Source: Gemmata massiliana (lineage in GTDB: Bacteria > Planctomycetota > Planctomycetia > Gemmatales > Gemmataceae). Taken from it: a stretch of 64,000 nucleotides of DNA. The notes under the pieces were generated by a model. It did no database searches. It had not been told where the DNA came from and saw only the letters and a list, made by a program, of their open reading frames with translations. Below, in pieces: positions 54,394-61,536 of this stretch. The stretch is taken from contig HG799468.1 of NCBI GenBank assembly GCA_000531095.1, positions 52,060-116,059 of the forward strand, in the 5' to 3' direction. A program made the translations under genes and the position numbers. Each line of letters opens with the position of its first letter. Within the stretch, counting starts at the first letter, position 1.

Positions 54394-54783
54394 ATGTCGG
54401 AACACGACTACTTAGTTCGAACGCTCATCAACGACCTGTTCTTCTACGGATTTACTAACATTCAGGCCGATGTTGCCGGGTACGCCAAGCCGGGGGCGCT
54501 GGCCTGGGTGCCGACAGACGAGGATTTCATCCCGGATGTCACCGCCGTTGCCCCGGATGGCTCGTTCCACATCTTCGAGGTTGAGGCGACGAAGGAAGAG
54601 TTGGAGAAACTGCATACCCGTAAGCAACTCGCCACGTTCGGCACCTATGCCACGGAGAACAAAGACGTGTACGCTTGGCTGGTCTACCCGCGGCACCTGG
54701 AGTTTATCGCCAACATCGTCGCCCGCCGGATCAACTTCTTCATCTTGTCCGTTACCCGACCGACTCCGCAACTGCGGTGGTAG
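54394..54783 (+). CDS. Cassette gene 3: PD-(D/E)XK-like protein
   Basis: 129 aa from ATG 54394 with GAGGG upstream. The core FIPDVTAVAPDGSFHIFEVEATKEELEKLHTRKQLATFGTYATENKDVYAWLVYP fits a small PD-(D/E)XK nuclease-like fold: P-D, then E-x-E at the next strand, then a K/Q helix and a final strand with W/Y. The expected catalytic Lys is replaced by E/A (EVEAT), so activity is uncertain. Restriction-endonuclease-like proteins of this size are frequent cassette cargo. Confidence 0.68.
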   Translation: MSEHDYLVRTLINDLFFYGFTNIQADVAGYAKPGALAWVPTDEDFIPDVTAVAPDGSFHIFEVEATKEELEKLHTRKQLATFGTYATENKDVYAWLVYPRHLEFIANIVARRINFFILSVTRPTPQLRW

Positions 54784-54801
54784 CTGGCGGAGCAAAGTCA
54801 C

Positions 54802-54860
54802 GCCGAACCCGGCGCTGCTGACACCGCCGGCTGATTCGGAACGCGCCGCTCATCTCGGTA
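54802..54860 (+). other. attC-like site 4 (left half only)
   Basis: GCCGAAC (54802-54808), spacer CCGGC, then GCTGCTGACACCGCCGG match the left arms of the other sites, and the loop shares GGAACGCGCCGCTCATC with site 1. The right arm with GTTCGGC is missing, so the site is truncated, perhaps where the array was cut off. Confidence 0.5.
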
Positions 54861-54877
54861 ACACCGGAACTCGAGTC

Positions 54878-54913
54878 GGCCCCTCTCTTCGATCAGAAGC
54901 GAAGAGAGGGGCC
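54878..54913. terminator. 14-bp hairpin followed by T-rich tail
   Basis: GGCCCCTCTCTTCG (54878-54891) pairs with 54900-54913 over ATCAGAAG, followed by GGTTTGTTTGTTG. Rho-independent-type terminator downstream of the cassette genes and facing the convergent WD40 gene. Confidence 0.75.
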
Positions 54914-54971
54914 GGTTTGTTTGTTGAGCCGTGCCCTTGTCGCAAATGAGTACCACAACCGCTCAGAAGCT

Positions 54972-55955
54972 CTACAAATCAATGTCCCAGAGAACGACCT
55001 GTCCGACATCGCTTCCCGCGGCCATGAGCAAGCCGTCCGGACTGAACGCGACGGACCGCATCCGGCCGATGTCCCAGGAAAACGATCGTGCGAGGCCCCA
55101 TGTCGCGGTCTCGTACACGTTCACGGTCCGGTCGTTACTCGCGGCCGCGAGGTAGCGCCCCGTCTGGACGAACTCCAGCCCCGTGAAGTGCCCCCGCCCC
55201 GCTCCGCGGATCTTCTGCGGCTTGCGGCTAAGGTCGCGAGCGTTCCAAACCAACAACGACGGTCCGCCCCGAACGACAAGACTTGCTCCGTCCGGGGAAA
55301 ACAGGAGCTGGTCCACAGTCCGTCCGGGGATCGGGATCTTCCCGCGAACGGCGCCGGTGCCGGGGTCGCGGGTCACCAGTTCGTACACCTGGTCCCGGAC
55401 GGCAATACCGCTCTCAATGTCGTGAGTGACGAGAAGCTCTTCGGTCGGGGCACACGCGATTTGCGACGTGTATAAGCGACTCGCGGAAGGAGCGATTTCC
55501 CATTCCTCGGTCGGTACGCCCGCTGACGACTGTCGCCAGCGGACGAGTCGTCTCGTTTGCCAATTTGTTCTGTAACCATACCCGACGAACCATTCACCGG
55601 AAGGATGCGTTCCCAGAATGAACGAGTTCCCGCCACGAAGCCCCAACGAGATTATGCCCTCGCTCGTCAGGTCAACCGCAAAATATCGCGATGTGTGTTC
55701 GTCGGGGTAATCGTACCCGGTCCCGACATAGAGCCACCGACCCGCTGGGTTAACCGCGAACCCAGCAATCAGTTGGTCGGGAAACAGGTGCGAGACCGGG
55801 TTCGGTCCGCCGGCCAAGTCCCAGACGTCGATGCCCCGGTTGTCGGGTTTGTAGCGGAGGTCGGGAACGTTGCTCCCCGCCGCAAACAGTCGTCGACCGT
55901 CACGGGCGAAGGCGACCTGATCGACGACCCGCATCCGGCTGGTTAGGAACCGCAT
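54972..55955 (-). CDS. WD40 beta-propeller protein
   Basis: 327 aa. WD40-type repeats: AFARDGRRLFAAGSNVPDLR, FAVNPAGRWLYVGTG, LLFSPDGASLVVRGGPSLLVWNARDL, LEFVQTGRYLAAASNDRTVNVYETATW and VAFSPDGLLMAAGSDVGQVVLWDIDL. The typical 'GH...WD' signatures are partial, as in many Gemmata WD proteins. No kinase or other domain is fused. Probably a binding scaffold. Confidence 0.85.
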   Translation of the reverse strand: MRFLTSRMRVVDQVAFARDGRRLFAAGSNVPDLRYKPDNRGIDVWDLAGGPNPVSHLFPDQLIAGFAVNPAGRWLYVGTGYDYPDEHTSRYFAVDLTSEGIISLGLRGGNSFILGTHPSGEWFVGYGYRTNWQTRRLVRWRQSSAGVPTEEWEIAPSASRLYTSQIACAPTEELLVTHDIESGIAVRDQVYELVTRDPGTGAVRGKIPIPGRTVDQLLFSPDGASLVVRGGPSLLVWNARDLSRKPQKIRGAGRGHFTGLEFVQTGRYLAAASNDRTVNVYETATWGLARSFSWDIGRMRSVAFSPDGLLMAAGSDVGQVVLWDIDL

Positions 55956-56437
55956 TCGTCGTCCTCACTGACAACCACACAGGGTGGGCCCCGTCTGCAC
56001 CAAGAACCGGCCCGTCACAACCGAGTAAAGAAGCATTTCCGCTTGTAATTTGGTATTTTGTACACTATAATTAAGGTATGGCGTCCGGGCTCTGCGGTGT
56101 GCCTCCACCGCACCGTCCAAAATGGTAACCGATGTTAGCCGCCGGACGGGATTCCGGGAGTAACCCACACACGAAAAGCCGGAAAACCAAGTGTTTCGCT
56201 ACACGCGACCGGGAATAGGGGCGGTTTTGGCCCAGAATGTTAACAAATGTTAGCTACTGGATCTCACCCTAACGTTTTGAGGTGAACAGCACCGGAAGAG
56301 GTTAGCGACACAGCCCTTGCGAGTACCAACGTAACCGACCCGAAGCCCCCGGTCGCGACTCGTCCCGTGCGAGACGCGACCGGGGGCTTCTTCATACGTT
56401 GACAGAAATTTCTCCACCCGTTCGCCCGGGTTTCGTT
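55956..56437. other. Intergenic upstream of nadB
   Basis: About 480 bp without a gene. It includes an AT-rich patch around 56040, the repeated phrase AATGTTAACAAATGTTAGC near 56236-56254 (similar to CCGATGTTAGCC at 56130), and a strong hairpin (56342-56390) just before nadB. Confidence 0.45.
56342..56390. terminator. 16-bp hairpin before nadB
   Basis: GAAGCCCCCGGTCGCG (56342-56357) pairs with 56375-56390 across a 17-nt loop and is followed by TTCAT. It lies in the leader just upstream of nadB and could end an upstream transcript or affect nadB expression. Confidence 0.55.
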
Positions 56438-58057
56438 ATGTCCGCCGCGAATCGCTATCTCGTCTCCTTCGACGCACGCGACACGTTCCACCGATTCGCG
56501 GACGTGCTCATCATCGGCGCGGGAATCGCCGGGCTGCGTGCCGCACTCGAAGTACCCCCAGACCTCTCGGTACTCGTCGTCACGAAGGACCGCGTGACCG
56601 AGAGCAACAGTTCTTACGCTCAGGGCGGGATCGCGGGCGTGCGATCCCCCGAAGACACGTTCGAGAACCACGTCGAGGACACGCTCGTCGCGGGCGACGG
56701 ACTGTGCGACCGCGAGGTAGTGGAACTCGTGGTCCGCGAGGCGCCGCACCAGATCGAGAAGCTGATCGAGTTTGGCACGAAGTTCGACGAGGAAAACGGC
56801 CAACTCGCGCTCACCCGCGAGGGCGGCCACAGCCACCGGCGCATCGTCCACGCGCTCGGCGACTCGACCGGCTTCGAGATGATGCGCGCGACCATCGCTT
56901 ACGCGCGCACGCGGCCCAACATCCGCATCTGGGACGACACGTTCACCATCGACCTGCTCACGCACGAGGGCGCGTGCTGCGGGGCCGCGGTCGCGCGCAA
57001 CGGGATGGGCAAGTTCCTCATCTGGGCGAAGCAAGTGATTCTCGCATCCGGCGGGTGCGGGATGGTGTACCGCGAAACAACGAACCCGCCTGTCGCAACT
57101 GGTGACGGGATGGCCGCGGCGTACCGGGCCGGCGCGGAACTCCGAGACATGGAGTTCATGCAGTTCCACCCCACAGTGCTCTACGTCGCGGGTTCAGCGC
57201 GCTACCTCATCAGCGAGGCGGTGCGTGGTGAGGGTGCGTACTTACGGGACGTGAACGGCGAGCGCTTCATGCCCGCGAGCGACCCGCGTGCCGAACTCGC
57301 GCCGCGCGACGTGGTGGCCCGCGCCATCTTCCGCACGATGGAGAAGACGCAGCACCCGAACGTCTATCTCGACCTCGCGCACCTTGACCCCGCAATGGTT
57401 CTGAACCGGTTCCCCGGCATCAACCGCGTGTGCAAGAGCTTCGGGCTGGACATCACGAAGGACCGCATCCCGGTGCGTCCCGGCGCGCACTACATGGTCG
57501 GCGGTGTAAGCGTGGACCAGCACGGGCGCACGACGGTGCCGGGACTGTGGGCCGCGGGCGAAGTGACTTCCAGCGGGCTACACGGCGCGAACCGGCTCGC
57601 GTCGAACAGTCTCATCGAGGGTTTGGTTTACGGCACGCTCTGTGGGCGCGGCGCGGCGGACGCGATTCGCAAGATGCCACGCGACATGACCGCGTACCCG
57701 ATCCGATCCATAATTCCCCCCGCAGAAGAGGGCACGGGACTCGACACCGCGGACCTCGTGGCCTCGTTGCGGGCGCTAATGGTGCGGAAAATGGGAATCG
57801 TCCGCGAGCGCACGCGACTGCTCGAAGCCAAAGAAGATTTGCGGTTCTGGTGTCGGTACGCGCTCTCACGCGAGTTCGACGGAAAGGCCGGCTGGGAGCT
57901 TCAGAACCTGCTCACGATCGCGCGCCTGATGATCGCGTCGGCCCTCACGCGCGACGAATCACGCGGCACGCACTTCCGGAGCGACTTCCCCGCGCGCGAC
58001 GACCAGCGCTGGGGGCTGCGGCACGTCGCGTGCGAGCCGTTCGTCGCACTTTCTTGA
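56438..58057 (+). CDS. nadB: L-aspartate oxidase
   Basis: 539 aa FAD flavoenzyme of the succinate dehydrogenase/fumarate reductase group. It oxidises L-aspartate to iminoaspartate, the first step of de novo NAD synthesis. Motifs: FAD-binding DVLIIGAGIAGLRAALEV, SSYAQGGIAGV, GGHSHRRIVHALGDSTGFEMM, ASGGCGMVYRETTNPPVATGDGMAAAYRAGAELRDMEFMQFHPT, RYLISEAVRGEGAYLRD, HYMVGGVSVDQHGRTTVPGLWAAGEVTSSGLHGANRLASNSLIEGLVYG. I prefer ATG 56438 to the TTG at 56399. No nadA or nadC is visible in the window. Confidence 0.94.
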   Translation: MSAANRYLVSFDARDTFHRFADVLIIGAGIAGLRAALEVPPDLSVLVVTKDRVTESNSSYAQGGIAGVRSPEDTFENHVEDTLVAGDGLCDREVVELVVREAPHQIEKLIEFGTKFDEENGQLALTREGGHSHRRIVHALGDSTGFEMMRATIAYARTRPNIRIWDDTFTIDLLTHEGACCGAAVARNGMGKFLIWAKQVILASGGCGMVYRETTNPPVATGDGMAAAYRAGAELRDMEFMQFHPTVLYVAGSARYLISEAVRGEGAYLRDVNGERFMPASDPRAELAPRDVVARAIFRTMEKTQHPNVYLDLAHLDPAMVLNRFPGINRVCKSFGLDITKDRIPVRPGAHYMVGGVSVDQHGRTTVPGLWAAGEVTSSGLHGANRLASNSLIEGLVYGTLCGRGAADAIRKMPRDMTAYPIRSIIPPAEEGTGLDTADLVASLRALMVRKMGIVRERTRLLEAKEDLRFWCRYALSREFDGKAGWELQNLLTIARLMIASALTRDESRGTHFRSDFPARDDQRWGLRHVACEPFVALS

Positions 58058-58128
58058 AGACTCCGCAATCCGGCACGAGGGGCGCTCCGTCTGGTCTGTA
58101 TCGCCCGATTCACATCCGGGGATTCCCA

Positions 58129-58716
58129 ATGAAAGTGCTCGTACTCGCGGTCGCGGCCCTGCTCGTGCTCACGGCCGCGGTGTCCGCGGAAGACAAGAAG
58201 CCGGCCGGTCCCATCACCCTCACGCTGGTCGCGAAAACGGACAAATACAAGTTCGACGGCGGCGGCAAAACGGCCGACGAGTACAAGAAGGAACTGGAAG
58301 CGATCGCGAAGAAGCAGGCCGACGGCGAAGCGGTGCGCTCGCCCAAGCCCCCGGCAGTGGACCTCGTGCTCAAAATCACCAACACCTCGAAGGAAGAAGT
58401 CACGATTTACGTGGGCGGCGACTCGAACGTGTTTACGTTCGACCTGACCGGTGGCCCCGGAACCGTGGCGATGAACAGCGGGCTGGCGTTCACCGCCGAC
58501 TTCCGCCTACCCAATGCAGTGACTCTCGCCGCGGGCAAGTCGCACGAGATCCCGGTGAAGCAGCTCTCCGACGGCAGCCGCGGTTCGTCGCGTTTTGTGT
58601 ACTGGACCGGCCCGGGCGAATACAAGCTCTCGGCCAAGTACCAGCTCTCCGACAAGGATGGCGGAAAGGGCGCGGAACTAACCAGCGAACCGGTGAAGAT
58701 CACCGTCGAGAAGTAG
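58129..58716 (+). CDS. Secreted hypothetical protein
   Basis: 195 aa. Cleavable signal peptide (VLVLAVAALLVLTAAVSA), then a single beta-rich domain: ITLTLVAKTDKYKFDGGGKTADEYKKEL, VDLVLKITNTSKEEVTIYVGGDSNVFTFDLTGGPG, LAAGKSHEIPVKQLSDGSRGSSRFVYWTGPGEYKLSAKYQL. The pattern suggests an immunoglobulin-like intracellular-proteinase-inhibitor (BsuPI-like) or carbohydrate-associated fold. The start is ATG 58129; the longer open frame upstream of it is antisense-like read-through of nadB sequence. Ends before the large hairpin at 58783. Confidence 0.8.
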   Translation: MKVLVLAVAALLVLTAAVSAEDKKPAGPITLTLVAKTDKYKFDGGGKTADEYKKELEAIAKKQADGEAVRSPKPPAVDLVLKITNTSKEEVTIYVGGDSNVFTFDLTGGPGTVAMNSGLAFTADFRLPNAVTLAAGKSHEIPVKQLSDGSRGSSRFVYWTGPGEYKLSAKYQLSDKDGGKGAELTSEPVKITVEK

Positions 58717-58782
58717 CCCCCGGGTAGTGCAAAGAGAGTCTGTTTGCTAACGTGGAATGAGGTGCGGCGAGTGGCTCTATTT

Positions 58783-58852
58783 CCACCCGCTCGTTAACAC
58801 TCGCGGTTCGCCTGAGCCTCTTGGCGAACCGCAAGTGTTGACGAGCGGGTGG
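58783..58852. terminator. 30-bp near-perfect inverted repeat
   Basis: 58783-58812 pairs with 58823-58852 over a 10-nt loop, with two non-Watson-Crick positions out of 30. It lies between the secreted-protein gene and the Uma2 gene and probably terminates the former. Confidence 0.7.
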
Positions 58853-58955
58853 AGCAACTGCCCTTCAGAACAAGCACACTCGCTTTACTTTTTCGTTCGA
58901 CGGGTTAAGTCGCCCGGTGAACCTGGACGATTCTCGACTGACCAGGGGATCTCTG

Positions 58956-59519
58956 ATGAGCACGGTCGTTTCCCCGCGCGCGACACTCGACGATCTCATG
59001 CAGGTCGACGGCAAAGCCGAACTGATCAACGGAAGGATCGTTCGCATTATGCCCAGTGGTTTCTTGCCCGGCCGCGTCGCGCGCCGCATCACGCGGTCAC
59101 TGGAAGACTTCGTAGCGTCCGGCGGGCACGGAGAACCGATCGCCGATAACGTGGGATACGCCTTCGATCCGCCACTCCCTTCCGGGCGGCAAACGCTCTC
59201 GCCGGATTCGTCCTTCTACACGGGACCGCTCCCGACGAACCTAATGAGGTTCATTGACGGCTGCCCCGTGTTCGCGGTCGAGGTTCGGAGCGAGCACGAC
59301 TACGGTCCGAAGCCGGATCTGGAATACGCCGAGAAGCGAGCTGATTACTTTGCGGCCGGAACGCTCGTAGTGTGGGACGTCGATCCCGTAGCCGAGACGG
59401 TGACGGTTTACACTACTACCGCACCAACCACCCCGACCGTTTTCCACCGCGGCGACACCGCCGATGCCGAACCCGCGGTTACCGGTTGGTGTCTATCGGT
59501 GGACGCGATCTTCGCGTGA
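58956..59519 (+). CDS. Uma2-family (DUF820) PD-(D/E)XK endonuclease-like protein
   Basis: 187 aa from ATG 58956 (AGGGGA 7 nt upstream). Uma2 features: TLDDLMQVDGKAELINGRIVRIMPSG, RRITRSLEDFVASGGHGEPIADNVGYAF, LSPDSSFYTG (the SPD motif), VFAVEVRSEHDYG (E-x-x core strand), YAEKRADYFAAGTLVVWDVDP (helix and final strand). These are restriction-endonuclease-fold proteins expanded in cyanobacteria and planctomycetes, often as mobile or defence-associated genes. It is immediately upstream of the cimA leader promoter region. Confidence 0.88.
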   Translation: MSTVVSPRATLDDLMQVDGKAELINGRIVRIMPSGFLPGRVARRITRSLEDFVASGGHGEPIADNVGYAFDPPLPSGRQTLSPDSSFYTGPLPTNLMRFIDGCPVFAVEVRSEHDYGPKPDLEYAEKRADYFAAGTLVVWDVDPVAETVTVYTTTAPTTPTVFHRGDTADAEPAVTGWCLSVDAIFA

Positions 59520-59524
59520 CGCGC

Positions 59525-59552
59525 TTGACTCCGCCCGCGCGCGGTGTAACTT
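59525..59552 (+). promoter_or_regulatory. Candidate sigma-70-type promoter for the cimA leader
   Basis: TTGACT (59525-59530), a 16-bp spacer, and TAACTT (59547-59552). Transcription would start about 7 nt downstream, giving a short 5' untranslated leader before the leader peptide's GTG at 59580. It is the only such box near the leader. Confidence 0.5.
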
Positions 59553-59579
59553 TACATCGACATACAAGAGAACCGAACC

Positions 59580-59684
59580 GTGTTCACCCCACGCACCCGA
59601 ACCGCCGCGATCGCGATTCCCGCCGCGCCGGGCGTGCGCACCGTTGCCATTATTGCGACGGTCGTGGTTATTACCACCGGGTAA
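59580..59684 (+). CDS. Ile/Val-rich leader peptide (34 aa) of a cimA attenuator
   Basis: A 34-codon frame from GTG 59580 (AAGAG about 10 nt upstream) to TAA 59682-59684. The first part is Arg/Ala/Pro-rich; the end reads TVAIIATVVVITTG, with Ile ATT ATT ATT, Val GTT GTC GTG GTT and several Thr codons just before the stop, closely resembling the E. coli ilv leaders. The stop lies directly before the first base of the attenuator RNA segment at 59685. Its likely function is as a sensor of charged tRNA-Ile/Val, not as a product. Confidence 0.75.
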   Translation: MFTPRTRTAAIAIPAAPGVRTVAIIATVVVITTG

Positions 59685-59745
59685 CTTCGGGGTCGGTACT
59701 CTTGCCGCACGCACCCCGAAGCACCTGCTTCGGGGTTTTCTTTTT
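59685..59745 (+). promoter_or_regulatory. Transcription attenuator (mutually exclusive hairpins + terminator)
   Basis: Three 9-nt segments: CTTCGGGGT (59685-59693), ACCCCGAAG (59713-59721) and CTTCGGGGT (59728-59736). Segment 2 pairs with segment 3 as antiterminator; segment 3 pairs with segment 4 as a GC-rich terminator followed by TTTTCTTTTT (59736-59745). Because segment 2 begins right after the leader stop codon, a ribosome reaching the stop would block it and favour termination, while stalling at the Ile/Val codons would favour read-through into cimA. Confidence 0.8.
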
Positions 59746-59857
59746 GGGACGGGCGCTGCTCTCCCGCTGGTTTTGCCAGCGACCAACGGCACCCGAACCG
59801 AATCGCGTGAGCGTCGCCGGGTTCCGTAGCTAACGTCTCCAGCCAAGAGCCACAGTC

Positions 59858-61462
59858 ATGCGCGTCTCCATCTATGACACCACGCTCCGCGACGGGAGCC
59901 AGGGCGAGGGCGTGAACTTCTCCCTGCAAGACAAACTGCTACTCACGCGGCGGCTCGACGAGATCGGCGTGGACTACATCGAAGGCGGCTACCCGCTATC
60001 GAACCCGAAGGATTTTGAATACTTCCAGGCCGTGCGCGAGATCCCGCTCAAGCACGCGAAAGTGTGCGCGTTCGGGATGACGCGACGAAAAAACGCTCCG
60101 GCGGAAACGGACACCTGCCTGAAGGCCCTGCTCGACGCCAAAACGCCGGTCGTCACCATCGTCGGGAAGACGTGGGACTTCCACGTCACCGAGGTGCTCG
60201 GCACTTCGCTCGACGAGAATCTGCGTATGATCTCCGATTCCGTCGCGTTCTGCAAAAGCCAGGGGCGCGAGGTGTTCTACGACGCGGAGCACTTCTTCGA
60301 CGGTTACCGCGCGAACCCCGAATATGCACTGAAAACGCTCCAGGCTGCCGCGACCGCGGGCGCGAGCGTGGTGATCCTCTGCGACACCAACGGCGGCACG
60401 ATGCCCGAGCGGATCGCAGAAGTAGTTGGAGCCGCGAAGCGTGCGGTGCCGTGCGAGGTAGGCATCCACTGCCACAACGACTGCGAATTGGCGGTTGCGA
60501 ACTCGCTCGCCGCAGTGCGGGCCGGTGCGACTCAAGTTCAGGGCACGATGAACGGCATCGGCGAGCGCTGCGGGAACGTGGACCTGCTCAGCGTGATCGC
60601 GAACCTCGCGCTGAAATACAAGTACGACGTGCTGACACCCGGGAGCCTCGCGCGGCTCACGGAAACGTCGCGGTACGTCTACGAACTGGCGAACCTGAAC
60701 CACCGAGTGGGGCAGCCGTTCGTGGGCGCCAGCGCGTTCGCCCACAAGGGCGGGATGCACACCCACGCGGTCGCAAAAGACCCGACGACCTACGAGCACA
60801 TCACGCCCGAGGCCGTCGGCAACGAGCGCCGGATTCTGGTGTCCGAACTGTCGGGACAATCGACCATTCTGACCAAGACCGCGAAGTACGAGTTGAACCA
60901 CGACAAGGCACTGATGGCGAAGATCCTCAACGCGGTGCAGAACCTGGAGAACCAGGGGTACGAGTTCGAGGCGGCGGAGGCATCGTTCGACCTGCTGGTG
61001 CGCAAGGTCGCTAAAGAGCACAAGCCGTGGGAGGTCGATAAGAAATTGAAGCTCTACCAGCCGTGGTTCGAGCGGGTTACGTACCGCGTGAACATCGAGG
61101 CCCGTGAGAACAACACGCCGATCACGGAGGCCACGGTCCGACTGAAGATCGCGGGCCAGATCGAGCACACGGCGAGCGAGGGCGACGGCCCGGTCAACGC
61201 TCTCGACGGCGCGCTCCGCAAGGCGCTCGTGCGGTTCTATCCGCGCCTCAACGAGATGCAGTTGGTGGACTACAAGGTCCGCGTCGTGAACCCGCGTGCC
61301 GGTACCGCGGCTCGGGTGCGAGTGGTGATCGAATCGCGCGACGGTACGGACGTGTGGGGCACGGTGGGCGTGAGCGAGAACGTGATCGAGGCCAGTTGGC
61401 TCGCGCTGTGCGACGCGATCGAGTACAAGCTGTTCAAGGACGAGGAACGGCCCAAGCGGTAA
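59858..61462 (+). CDS. cimA: (R)-citramalate synthase
   Basis: 534 aa alpha-IPM/homocitrate synthase family enzyme that condenses pyruvate and acetyl-CoA to citramalate, the threonine-independent route to isoleucine. Motifs: VSIYDTTLRDGSQGEGV (catalytic Asp/Arg), YIEGGYPLSNP, VFYDAEHFFDGYRANPEYAL, VVILCDTNGGTMP, IHCHNDCELAVANSLAAVRAGATQVQGTMNGIGERCGN, FAHKGGMHTHAVAKDPTTYEHI and a C-terminal regulatory LeuA dimer domain (VNALDGALRKALVRFYP). The spacing of the GGY/AEHFFDG signature fits CimA rather than LeuA. Expression is probably governed by the attenuator at 59580-59745. valS follows 75 bp downstream. Confidence 0.93.
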   Translation: MRVSIYDTTLRDGSQGEGVNFSLQDKLLLTRRLDEIGVDYIEGGYPLSNPKDFEYFQAVREIPLKHAKVCAFGMTRRKNAPAETDTCLKALLDAKTPVVTIVGKTWDFHVTEVLGTSLDENLRMISDSVAFCKSQGREVFYDAEHFFDGYRANPEYALKTLQAAATAGASVVILCDTNGGTMPERIAEVVGAAKRAVPCEVGIHCHNDCELAVANSLAAVRAGATQVQGTMNGIGERCGNVDLLSVIANLALKYKYDVLTPGSLARLTETSRYVYELANLNHRVGQPFVGASAFAHKGGMHTHAVAKDPTTYEHITPEAVGNERRILVSELSGQSTILTKTAKYELNHDKALMAKILNAVQNLENQGYEFEAAEASFDLLVRKVAKEHKPWEVDKKLKLYQPWFERVTYRVNIEARENNTPITEATVRLKIAGQIEHTASEGDGPVNALDGALRKALVRFYPRLNEMQLVDYKVRVVNPRAGTAARVRVVIESRDGTDVWGTVGVSENVIEASWLALCDAIEYKLFKDEERPKR

Positions 61463-61536
61463 ACTCTTCCTCACCAAAACGATCCCGAAACACACCGGGA
61501 ACGGAACCCCGTTCCCGAGGCAGTTTAGGTAACGAC

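Noticed and set aside
54972-55955. WD40 gene as part of the cassette array
   Set aside because: It is on the opposite strand, beyond a terminator, and no attC-like site flanks its far side.
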